44,281 nt of DNA from Gnetum montanum (Eukaryota > Streptophyta > Gnetopsida > Gnetales > Gnetaceae): positions 391,384 through 435,664 of the forward strand of contig MNCI01004126.1 of assembly GCA_015680685.1 (NCBI GenBank), read 5' to 3'. The translations under genes were made by a program, and so were the position numbers. The notes below the pieces were generated by a model. The model did no database searches, was not told the DNA's origin, and worked only from the letters and a program-made list of their open reading frames with translations. Positions 1 to 10,200 of this stretch are shown in pieces (position 1 is the stretch's first letter; each line of letters begins with the position of its first letter).

Positions 1-1
1 T

Positions 2-1722
2 GAGTCCTCTAAGGAGACCTTCGTACTCTGCTATGTTGTTAGTACAGTGAAAATTGAAGCGATAGGCAAAGGGTCGGATCTCCCCGGAGGGATAAGTGAT
101 GATAGCGGCAGCGCTTCCTCCCCGAGAGGTGGATGCTCCATCAAAGTTTAAAATGGCATCGTAGTCGTCAGGCACCGTGTCTACTGTGCTTATACTTTCA
201 TCTGGGAATTCAGGCTCTATGGTTGCGTGGTCATACGTTGGTGATGCAGCCATTTGATTTGCTATGGCTTGGCCTTTGATCGATGATTGCGTTACGTAGT
301 ACAGGTCAAACTCGGCTATCATGGCTTTCCATCGTGCTATTCGACTTGTTTCGTAAATGTTTCCTGTTATGGCTCACAGTACATTGTCCTTACAGATTAT
401 GTGAACTTGATTACGGAAAAGGTAATGTCGCCATTTTCTTAGAGAAAAGACTAAAGCTAAGCACGACCTTTCCACGTCACTGTACTTCTTTTCATGGGCA
501 ACTAAGGCATGACTCAAATAGTATACAGGGATTTCAGTTCCGTCATCTCGTTTCTGGCAAAGCATAGACGCGATGGATGACTTTGAACTGGCAAGATAGA
601 TGTAAAACAGTTTGTTATTTTGGGGCGGGTAAACCGTAGGCAGTCAGGCGAGTGTTGTCTTGATATTTTCGAAGGCTTCCTGGCACTGCGGAGTCCATTC
701 AAAATGGACATTTTTACGCAACAGGTGGTTCATAGGTATTAGTTTGTCTGTTAATTTTTCTACGAAACGCCTGATGAACTGCAACCTACCTTGTAAACCT
801 CAAAGTTCGGTAAGGTTACTGGGTGGTTTCAGGTTGGTAATGGCTTTCACCTTATCGGGGTCTACTCGTATCCCTGCTTCAAAGGCTATGAATCTGAGCA
901 TCTTACCTGTTTTGACGCCGAAGACGCATTTTTTGGGGTTAAGCCTTAGCTCATATTTTAGACAACGTTTTAAGACTAAGTCAAGGTCCTGTACGTGTTG
1001 TTCGATCATTTTTGACTTAACCACGATGTCATCTACATAATCGTTGAGCGATCGTAGCATATAATCACTAAAGATGAACGTCATGGCTCTTTGATAGGTG
1101 GCCTCAGCGTTCTTGAGACCAAAGGGCATCATTGTGTAACAAAAAGTTCCCCATGGGGTCATGCAGGTAGTCGGAAGTTGGTGTTCAGGGTTGATGCGTA
1201 TTTGGTTATACCCCGAAAAGCCATCCATAAANTGAAACCAGCCTGATAAAGCTTAGTGATCTCATTGCGAACTGCCAACGCCACTTCAGGTCTAACTTTT
1301 CACGCTTTTTGTTTTATCGGTCTTAGTTTTGGGTCAAGAATGATGTTGTGTTGGACAATCCTAGGATCTAGCCCGGACATGTCCGTATAAGACCAAGCGA
1401 ACGCTTTCATGTTTTCCCTAAGCACATTCTGAATGTCTTAAGCCATGCGTGGTTGTAATAGCGTGCTTAATTTTAATATTTTAACTTCCCCATCAGGCAT
1501 AGTAATGGGGGTTTCAGCTAACGGGTCTTCAGTGATGTTTTCAGCTTCTATGTCAAGAAACTTTGTCATGCCTTGGTAATTGTCTGTTGTTTGCTGTGTT
1601 GAGGCTATGACAACGTCGTCCATTAGTGGACTTGAGTTGATGAAGTTTATGTCAAAGTCTCGTGTAATGGCGCCATATGGTCCGTCGATGGTTAACGGTG
1701 TGGTTAAGTGCTGGCAGTCCAT
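2..1722 (-). pseudogene. Element 1 pol: reverse transcriptase, RNase H and second (archaeal-type) RNase H, degenerate
   Basis: The pre-RT linker and RT start (FAWSY..MSGLDPRIV) lie at about 1722-1240. The RT palm at 1228-800 has the MDGFSGYNQI block and the YVDD active-site motif. The gypsy RNase H lies around 565-374 (SHALVAHEKKYSDVER). A linker ending IKGQAIANQM then leads to a second RNase H at about 200-2, with FDGAS, TNNIAEYE and GLLRGL. This dual RNase H arrangement marks the Tat lineage. From 1228 down to 2 a single frame is kept, with TGA stops near 798, 650 and at 374-376. The upstream part is in another frame and also has stops (TAA at 1438-1440 and a TGA before KVRPEV). An ambiguous base at 1232 marks a junction where about 65 RT residues are missing. 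Integrase, if present, lies beyond the left edge. The copy cannot encode an active enzyme. Confidence 0.88.
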
Positions 1723-1844
1723 TGAGTCATCCCTGCCAATAAACTGAGAGTTGCATAAGCAAGAAGGGATCGTTACGTGTCTTTCGAAAATTTAAAGTGT
1801 GTATACGTGTATCATGGTGGATTATTGTCACACCTAGACGCATG

Positions 1845-1952
1845 GCAGTTTAAGGCCTTACCGGGCCACGAACGGATGAGGGAATGGTAGTTTAAGGCCT
1901 TACCGGGCCTGTCAAGGATGGGGAGAATGGCAGTTTAAGGCCTTATCGGGCC
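1845..1952. repeat. Three direct repeats of an AGTTTAAGGCC...CGGGCC motif
   Basis: Copies lie at 1845-1867, 1887-1909 and 1930-1952, each a 23-bp unit reading G(C/T)AGTTTAAGGCCTTA(C/T)CGGGCC, spaced 42-43 bp apart. The same motif in the same orientation recurs on the other side of the antisense gene (6985-7275) and, inverted with the element, in Element 2 (43983-44123). The repeats therefore bracket the antisense gene. Between them and the TATA box lies a T/A-rich stretch (about 2030-2080) and a GGCGTCAGCGTCAGC-type run. The function is unknown. Confidence 0.85.
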
Positions 1953-2175
1953 AGCAATTTAAGCGAACGTGTAAAACGGGGTCCCTGGAGGAACCAGGAC
2001 ATAATACTGTCTCTAATTGACTTAAAGATTTTTGTTTTTTGTTTTTTTTTAATAATTTTTTAATAATTTTTTATTAGATTTCGGCACAAAAGAGAGGAAA
2101 ATAGAGGCAAAACGGCAAAAACGGAGCGATGGCGGCGTAAGCGGTGGCGGCGTCAGCGTCAGCGTCAGCGGTCAT

Positions 2176-2183
2176 TATATAAA
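2176..2183 (+). promoter_or_regulatory. TATA box of the antisense gene
   Basis: TATATAAA lies about 190 bp upstream of the ATG at 2374 and just downstream of a short GTCAGC repeat run. The intervening leader (about 2210-2373) contains several AGCGTAGACGCC-type units. Position and sequence fit a plant core promoter driving plus-strand transcription, opposite to the retrotransposon. This is inferred from sequence only. Confidence 0.55.
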
Positions 2184-2698
2184 GAATGAGGGGTCCATTT
2201 GTTTCCTGTTTTCAACAGCGATAGCGTAAGGTACCTATGTAACCGTAAGCGTAAACTTCCCAAGCATAGACGCCAAGAGACCCGAGCGTAGACGCCAGAC
2301 AACCCAGCGTAGACGTCAAACTCGAAGACAGTCGCTCAGCGTGCACTTCGACAGTCAGCGTGAACACTTCGCGATGGGCAAGGGCAAGGAAGTGGAAGGC
2401 CAGGGGAAGAAGGGTTCTGACCTAACCTTCGCTAAAGAGACGGAGGCGATGCTGCAGGGCCTGCCTAGGCCGAAGATGTCAGAGTGGCCCGTGATGCCCT
2501 ACGGGTAAGCCTTGATCTCTGTCTGTTATTGTTTTGGTTCTTTTGGTGTAGACGATCGAGCGTAGAGGGTTTTGAGGGTTTCTTTGGCGTGCACGCCCGC
2601 GTCACTGCACAGCATAGACTGTCATCCGTTTTATTGGCGTCTGTTATCCAGCGTATTTTCTTGGCGTAAATCATGTTGCGCGACGGCGTATGGGTCGA

Positions 2699-3083
2699 GG
2701 GTTTGTTCAGCGTATACGCTGTACGCGTCGCTCTAGCATTTTTGGCATGGTCTGTTGACACTGACGACAGATTCAGGTGCATACGCTGAGGGTTTTACCA
2801 ACGTATACGTTGTGCGAGGGGGGTTCGGACGTCAGCGTAGACACTAAGTTTTGTAGCGTATACGCTGGGTTTTAAGTTGCGTGTTTACCCGGCGTATACG
2901 CTGAGTTCAGCGTATACGCTACGTTCGAATTGTGTTCTTGTTTGGCGTACACGCTTCGTACAACGTATACGCTGGAGCGTGCGTCACAGGCGTATACGCT
3001 CTAGGCATAACGTATACGCTGGGCATAAGTTTTTTGAGGTGGTTTGGCGGGCGTATACGCTGGGCACAGCGTATACGCTGGGC
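2699..3083. repeat. GCGTATACGC palindrome array in intron 1 of the antisense gene
   Basis: About seven perfect copies of the 10-bp palindrome GCGTATACGC, usually followed by TG, plus several one-base variants (ACGTATACGT, ACGTATACGC) are scattered at about 15-60 bp spacing, making up much of the 640-bp intron. The same word fills the leader and LTR of this element. Translations across it are not real genes. Confidence 0.85.
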
Positions 3084-3144
3084 GTAAACAGTTAGTTTAT
3101 TTTTTGACTGATGTAAACTTTTATTTCATTGCAATTGGTTGCAG

Positions 3145-3594
3145 GGATAGCAAACGTTTCCTCATAGTGGTGGAGCTTGTCGGGGTTTTGACGTGGGCTG
3201 GACCCGTTCAGAATGACGATCTTCCCCCAGCTCTAATTGTGGAAAATAAGGGAGTCTGGTCCAGGGAAGGCGCTGGCGAATTTCTGGCCTTCCTGTTAAC
3301 CAACTTCGAGGTGGTTATATGGTCATTTTTTGATGAGGTGACTGCGTGCAGTGTGGTTGATGCGTTACTGTCGGGAGCCGCAGAGGGCGTTGTGGTCTTT
3401 ATGGAAGACATTGATGAGGGCCCGTTTGTTGATGAGGATGGTAATACTCATGGGCCCAAGTCAACACGTCCGTTAACGCGTGTGTGGGAGTTGTTGCCAC
3501 CAGGGCTAGATTATATTAACAACACTTTATTTATAGCTGCCCGCGCGCACACCCTGTTTCAGAATCCTCCTGGCACAGTGTACAGAATAACCAG
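3145..3594 (+). other. Exon 2: FCP1/NIF-type HAD-like domain with altered catalytic motifs
   Basis: The exon encodes residues 44-193. KRFLIVVELVGVL aligns by eye with motif I of FCP1/SCP-like phosphatases, normally K-L-L-V-L-D-L-(N/D)-G. Here the nucleophile Asp is Glu54 and the +2 Asp/Asn is Val56. Further along, EFLAFLLTNFEVVIWS fits the conserved 'EFL..l...FEV.iWS' strand-helix. TRVWELLPP...NNTLFIAARAHTLFQNPPGT fits the region that normally carries the Asp-Asp pair, here Ala175-Ala176. The fold would be kept and the catalytic acids lost, so a phosphatase activity is unlikely. The assignment is by motif memory, without a search. Confidence 0.6.
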
Positions 3595-6500
3595 GTAAGA
3601 CTAGTTGACTTTCTTGCTTCATCGGTCATCGTTTGATGTTAATTTTTGGTTTTAACACGCGTTTATTTGCAGGCCGAAGATTAACCCAGATGGGACTCTG
3701 ATTGAGGACGAAGGGATAGCCCTCACTCGCACAGCTCTAGAGGCCTTTATGACGGCTCCCACTCTCCGTGGGGCCGTACTGTCTCAGACAAAGGGTTCAA
3801 TGGTCCGCTTCCATGAGCAATTTTCTAGAGCCTTTGCAATGTGCAAAGCCCGTGGATGGCTGCACGAGGACTAGACAGATGAGGGACCGGTCTTCCCTCA
3901 TAGCTTTGGAAGTACCTCGAAATCTGCCACTAACGGTGAGTAGTGGCATTTATTACATGCGTTAGTGGATTCGTTCAACTGTTTGGGGTGAGACCGATGT
4001 GATTGTTTTAACTTGTTTTAATAGTTGATGAACCTTCGGGTGGGGACCCTGTGACAACTGGACGAACTGAGACGACTTTGTCAATGAAGTTCGGGGGAGT
4101 AGAGAAGGCGCAGAAGTGGTTACGTAGGAAGGCCCCGCCGTCCCTCACTCGTTGCCTGGATGATGCAGGCCTCCTAGAGCTTTTCATGACGCCAAGCCCT
4201 AATGTCTCAATTGGCGAAATGATAGGGATCGTGGACTCTTTCAATGAGTCTGTGTCTCAGTACAGCACCTGGATTAAGGGTGTCAAGGTGGTGTTCCATC
4301 TGTTGCCTGTATTCTTTTCTAACTTATTCGGCATGCCAGCAGATGGCCTACCCGTCGTGTTGGACAGGTCTCACAAAGAGCTCCAAACGATCCGTGAACT
4401 GGAGTCTTGGCTTGGTGTGACGAAAGGCACCAAGGGGTTCTCAATGCAGGGGAAGGCAAAGGTTGTTGAGGTAAACGAACTGCATCCCCTGTTTCGAGCA
4501 CAGGTGTTTCCCAAAACTCTTTCTCAGGTGCGGAGTTTTGGGGTAGAGGTAGTACACATCATGAGGACGATTTTGGAAACTAGGATGCGGTACAATTGGG
4601 CTCAGTTTTTGTTAGCGGGCATGCATAAGGAGATTGTGTGGTTGTGCACGAATATCGAAGCAAAATCGCACTTCACTTTTGCCTTCTTCGCTGGCTATCT
4701 TCGCCGTTTCGCCGAGTTCCTTGTGGTGCGTGCGGACAACAAGTTTGTCCTACGAGATCGGGGTCAACTATCCCGTCCGTGGATCAAACACTTGTACACG
4801 ACTGCCAAATCGCAGGATGCCCCGGAAGGTATTGATGAATCCGTGTCTGTTACTACAAGGGGATCATCCGGTGGTTCCATCCATACGCGGGACAATTTGG
4901 GAATGGAGCCAGCGGATGTACCTTTGACTGTCAGACGGGCAGAGCGGGTAATCAAGGAAACTGTTGGCAAAGCCAAGTTGAAATTGAAGAGACCCGAACA
5001 CCCCATAGAACAAGTCGCCGAGATAAACTAGCCACGCGTAAAGAAAATACGCTTCAAGATACCAGGTGAATGAAGCCCATCCACTTATCGTTTTATCGTT
5101 TTCATTTATGTATAACCCTTGCTTCCATTGCTTACGTTGTTGTTTTTGATTTGATGAAGTGAGGAAGCAGGCTTTAGAGACCATCAGAGAGGAGGAGGAT
5201 ACGCGCACAGAGAAGAAGAATGAGGAGGAAAGCCTGGAGAAGAGCCAAGGCGGGGGAACGGAGCCATTAACGGAGAAGACTACTGAAACCGCACCTTTAG
5301 ACGACCAGGACGGTATCAACCAAATGTTCAGTAGCTTCCTCAAGGATGACTTGGACTTGAGCGATCCCCCAGAAGGTGACAAGGATCAGGGTATGTTTTC
5401 ACTCTTAGTTGGTTTTTATTATATTAAGTGTGGCTCCTACTTTCCTTTTCTTATTTATTTATTTTCATGTTTTGGCTTAGATGAAGGCAGCGATACTAGG
5501 ACAGTACGGTTGGATGTTCCCATGAAGACGGTTCCCCCTGAAGGGACCACTGAGGTTAGTTCTTCCCGTACTCGTCAACCACTTATTTGGTCAGAGATGC
5601 TAAGTAAGTCAGATTTTGTGGATGGAATCGCGGAAGAAGTTATTGAGCATCTCCAAGAAGTCCATCCTGATATAGGTATGATTCGTTTAATGATTAGGGG
5701 CTTCCTGTCTTACCTGTATAGTTCTAATGTTCGTATTTTCTACGTGGGTAGGTGCTAAACTAAGATGGGATCCCTCTGAGGGCATCATCATGGAAAGCCT
5801 GACTGCACTCTCCCCAGAAGTGGAACAGGTGCCAAGGCCTGTTTATGAAGGCGTTGCAGACAGCCTTGCACACAATGCCAAGTCATTGTGGACCTGTAGG
5901 CGTTCTGTTGAACAATTGTGGTTACAAGTACAAGCAAAGGAAAAGGCACTCTTCGAAGTATCCGAGGAGCGTGACGATTTAAAGGCGTGATATGATTTCG
6001 CTGCTGCTAGACTGAGTGGCGATCGTTCTTGGCGAACATCAGAGATTACATACACTAGGTATTGGAACCTTTTGAATCACCATGCATCATTGACTCGGAG
6101 GATAGCGGAATGCAAAGCCCAAGTTGATCTCCTGAACCTCAAGTATCAAGATTGGAAGGCTTTTGCTTCCAAGGTTCGCAAGTGGGGTCAGGATGAGAAA
6201 AACCATAAACATCAGTACAAGAAGTCGCTAAAAGAAGTATCCATTGAAAAGCGGCAGCTGGAGATGTTTGTGGAAGGTTAGGGTTTGCGGTTCGCCTTCG
6301 ATACCTTTGCTCAAAACACTATTGTCGAAATGGAATCGCCTAAGAGGGTCATCACAACTGCTTCTGGGGAAGTATCGGTAGGTGAATTTCCTCTGAAACG
6401 TCCTACCTGGTCAGCGGTCGACAAAGGCAAGGCTTTGGCAAACATTGACCTAGGCTTGGGTGGGACAGATTGGGCAAGCGTCCCAGAGGAGGAGATCCTT

Positions 6501-6851
6501 CGTCGGCTAGAGTTTAGCTTAGGAGGATCCCCTATGGTAAGCGTTTTGCCTTTACTAAGTTAACTTATTGGATAAGATTTAAAGTTTTAACATCTGCTCA
6601 TTTTTATGTTGGTTGTTGATTTTTGGTGTTTTCAGCATGAAGGCGGTGATGATACACACGAGGTTGGCCCTAGTGGAGCGGGGGCCCCTGACGCTGGTGG
6701 TTCTAAGGGAGATGATCCTCCTGTCACGGATGCTTAGTGCCTTTGTAGTTTTGTTCTTTTCTTTGTAGTGGTTTTTGCTGATTCAGTTGACACGGGCATT
6801 GTAACTGAAAAATGCTGAGAAAAACAAGCATTATTTGTACAACATTGCATA

Positions 6852-6857
6852 AATAAA
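6852..6857 (+). terminator. Possible polyadenylation signal of the antisense gene
   Basis: AATAAA lies about 115 bp after the stop at 6735-6737, inside a T-rich stretch typical of plant 3' ends. It is consistent with the antisense gene ending before the repeat block at 6985. Confidence 0.4.
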
Positions 6858-6984
6858 TATTTTTTGTTGATTTTAAGTTCTTTGCACATACGATGCGATA
6901 TTAAAATGTTTTTGGGTTTGCTTTTCTGTTTTAAAGATGACACATTGAAGGTAAACGGTGTGTAAAAGGAAAACAAGGTACGCG

Positions 6985-7275
6985 CTAGTTTGAGGCCATT
7001 TCAGGCCCCGATGCGTAGTTTAAGGCCATTTCGGGCCCCATTGTAAGCAAATGACTTTTAGAGAAAGTGGATGTTTCGTAGTGGACCGACCGTTGCTGAT
7101 CGTGGCTATTTTTATGTCATTGCGGACATGATAGTTTACGCCTTTTCGGACAAGGAGTGTTGTAATTTTTTTTGTTTTTGCTATTTATCATTGTTTCTTT
7201 GTGTTTTTTTTTGGGTTTTATCGTAGTTTAATGTCGTTTCAGACTAGTTATAGTTTAACGTCATTGCCGACGAAG
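6985..7275. repeat. AGTTTAAGGCC repeat block between antisense gene and protease
   Basis: Clear copies lie at about 6985-7009 and 7015-7039 (AGTTTRAGGCCATTTC(A/G)GGCCCC). Degenerate copies lie near 7131, 7224 and 7250 (TAGTTTAATGTCGTTTCAGAC and similar). They are the same motif and orientation as 1845-1952, so the antisense gene is bracketed on both sides. Confidence 0.75.
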
Positions 7276-7279
7276 GGGT

Positions 7280-10200
7280 TCATTTTAGTTGTTTTTTGAT
7301 TTTCCTGATTTTTATGTCAGGGGGTGTATCGACCGGCATGATTTTGTATTCCCCGTCTCCCTCGTTGATCACGTTGAATGACAATTCAGTCCAGGAGATG
7401 TCTGTTTGAACGTTTTCGATTTCGGTATTTTCGGGCGCTTCGATATCGGTTGTTGTTTCTATGTTAGTTTCGTTGTGGGGCGGCGGGTGTACAATGTTAG
7501 ACGCAGGTTTTTTGGTTTCAAGCTCTTGTCCCGTGTCTAAAGGTTCACTACCCACCAGTTGCCTTTTGCTTGAGTCCTTTTGACCAGGTTTGTCGAGTTC
7601 GACTTCAGAGCCTAGTTCGCTGCCCGTGTGAGATGAAATAATGGGAGTAACCACTTCCCCATGTATGAGGATTTCACCACCCTCATAGGGTAGGTGAATC
7701 TCCTGATGTATAGGGGAGGAAATGGCTCTGAGTTGGGCCAGCCAGGGTCTTCCTAATATTAGGTTGAAGCCTGGCATTTCATCGACAACGAGAAAGTCAG
7801 CGGATGTGGGGAACTGGTCTCCTGCTACGAAGTCTAAGGTTATCATGCCTTTGACCAATACACGTGACCCGCTAAATGACTTTAAACATGTGGTTGTGGT
7901 GGGCTTGATCGAATCAATAAGCCCCAATTGTTCGATGATGGGATAGGGTACGACGTTGGTAGCCGCCCCGTCATCTACATGTACCCTATGTATTTTGAAT
8001 TGGTTTACACATATAGTTATGAACATGGGGACTGTTGTTGTCTCACCTATCTTTTTGTCCACTTTGATGTTCTCATCGTGGAAGCTCAAGGGCTTAGGAC
8101 CAACCTTGTGAAAGGGGTACATCACCGCATGAATGGCCGGTTCGCTTGGGGGTAAGTCCTCACTAACCGGGATCGACATCAGCATGCATACTAGAGCTTC
8201 GCGATGACTCCGGGACGTCAGTACCAAGTCATACAAGCTTACGGATGTGTTTTTTTGTTTCAAGGCTTGTGTGACTTGTGTCAGGGCCGTCGCAAAGTCT
8301 CTACTTTCAGGGGTGTTTTTATCAGCAGTGACTGGGTCCATGGGGCCCAACAATTTTATTTCACGTTTTGGTGGTTTGTCGTTACCATTAGGACCCGCCG
8401 TGTTATGCGGTTCTTGTGTTTTGGATGGTTCATCGTTGCTGTCTGTGTTTGGTGGATCGCTGGATGATGACATAGGCATGGAGTTCAGTGGTGTTGGTTT
8501 GGGTGGCCCCAGAGCTAATCGTTGGTGCTCTTTCTCCAATCGTTCCCGGGTAAGCTTATCGGCTAAGCGTTCTCGGCATGGAGATGGAGCTGGTTTGGGG
8601 GCCTGGGGTTGCCCTAGGACCTTTACGACGTATGGAGCTGGTCGGGGTTGCGAGTGGACGGTCGGATCTGATTGGGCAGGAGCCTGTCTAGGTACCCTGA
8701 TGACGTAAGGGGTTGGTCTAGGTGGAGGTTGGACCTCCGTTGTTGCAACAGCCGATGGTACTCGGACTATGAAGGGGGTAGGCCGAGCATGAGGGGTCGA
8801 TGCATCCGTAGGATTGAGTGGAGGGATGTGCACCACGTATGGTTTTTGGCATGTCATAGTGTTGGGAGTGGGTACGGTGGGGGGCACTCGGACTACGTAC
8901 GGCCATTGTGGGGCACGGGATGGTTGATAGGCGGGTGTCGACTCAGCGGGAGGGATCTGAACTACGTACGGTTTGTCAAACGTTTCTTTTTTATTTTCGG
9001 GGTAAATGGTGTTAATGCGGGGTGTGCTGGATTCATCATCACAATGGATTGAAGTAATTACGTACGGTGCCCCTTCAGCGTTCAGGGGGTCTTTATACAC
9101 CCCCATAGTCTGATTTTGCGGTTGGACGGGGTTAGCCCCGTCAAAAGTGATCTTGCCATCATCAATCATCCTTTGGATGTCCTACTTCAGGGTAAAGCAG
9201 TAATCTGTTCCATGCCCGTTGCATTGATTGTAGTCGCAAAAGCGATCCATCCTGAATCCTTTGGGCACGGGTGGCTCATCCGGTGTTGCTAGGTTTGGGT
9301 TCTGTACGAGTTGACAGAACCGGTCATGTCTTTGAATAGCCGCTGGGGACATTTGTTTGTGTTGCATCAATCCAGCTTTTAAGAGTTGATCGAAAAGCTA
9401 GGATGGCTTCATCGGTAAAGGCGTGTACTGAGAGGGATCTTTCCTCTCGAAGTTACGTGTACGGTTCACCGGATTCTGTGATGATGACTCTGGGGCTGCT
9501 GTAGGAGCAGGCTGATAGTAGTTAGTGGGGGGTGCGGGTGGTTTGTATTGCTGTGTGATGTTTGTTTGTTGTGCTTCCGCTATTACTGCTATAGTTGTCT
9601 TGGCCTTCTCTTTATCCTTTTTGGTGTGTTGGTTTCTGAAGGCCAAGTATGCGGGGTCGTGGCTGTTTTGAGCCGCCTCCTCTATGTTCTTGATTTGTTC
9701 AAATGCCTCATTAAGGTCACGCGCGTTAAGGTAATATAGTTTGGACTTGAAAAAATCATTGATTGCTACTTTCAATATCGTAAGCAGATACGTTGGAGAG
9801 ATCGGTTCATGTAGCTCATTGAGAGCCACACTTCATCTCTGAATAAACTTCTGCACCAGTTCAAGCGGTGCTTGCTTGATCTGCATGAGGCTATCCAGCG
9901 TGGCCTCGGGTTTCAAGTTCTACTTGAACCGAGTCACAAACTGGCGTAAAAGATCATCCAAAGAAAGGATAGAGTCCCTGGGCAAGGCTCGGTACCAGTC
10001 GAGTGCCCTTCCCGCGAGGGACATGGGGAATACTCGAAGGACGGCGTGGGGCCAAGCCTGGAGCAACACGCACTCTAATCTGAATGTTATAAGATGGACA
10101 TTGGGATCTATTTCCCTGTTGTATTTAGTTAGGGTTGGCAGGGGGACACCTTTGGGCAGGGTCAGAGGAGGGACAGAAGAGCTGATAGGGTCATCGTTTT

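Larger units (their letters stand above)
2374..6737 (+). pseudogene. Eight-exon antisense gene inside Element 1: FCP1/NIF-like HAD domain plus transposon-accessory-like and coiled-coil regions
   Basis: Proposed exons are 2374-2504, 3145-3594, 3673-3935, 4025-5065, 5160-5390, 5481-5675, 5752-6536 and 6636-6737. All seven introns start GT and end AG. Six are 76-99 bp; intron 1 is 640 bp and filled with palindromes. Every junction preserves frame, giving 1065 codons. In-frame stops are TAG 3872 (codon 261), TAG 5029 (617), TGA 5988 (850) and TAG 6279 (947), each explainable by one transition. Residues about 45-215 resemble the FCP1/NIF HAD fold. Residues 281-628 (YNWAQFL, LPVFFSNLFGMP) loosely resemble plant transposon-accessory proteins. 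Residues 628-770 are charged and acidic, 770-1032 include Lys/Glu-rich coiled coil, and the tail is Gly/Asp-rich. ATG 2374 is chosen because it follows a TATA box and its exon splices in phase. The function is unknown. It could be a captured host gene or an accessory ORF of the lineage. Confidence 0.72.

Noticed and set aside
2374-3874. A stand-alone three-exon HAD gene ending at TAG 3872
   Set aside because: A consensus donor at 3936 and an acceptor at 4024 join the frame in phase to the next long exon, so the TAG is better read as a mutation inside a longer gene.
1845-7275. The antisense gene as a separate DNA transposon (Mutator or CACTA type) inserted into Element 1
   Set aside because: No terminal inverted repeats or target duplication are visible at the block borders; the flanking repeats are direct, and Element 2 seems to share the arrangement.
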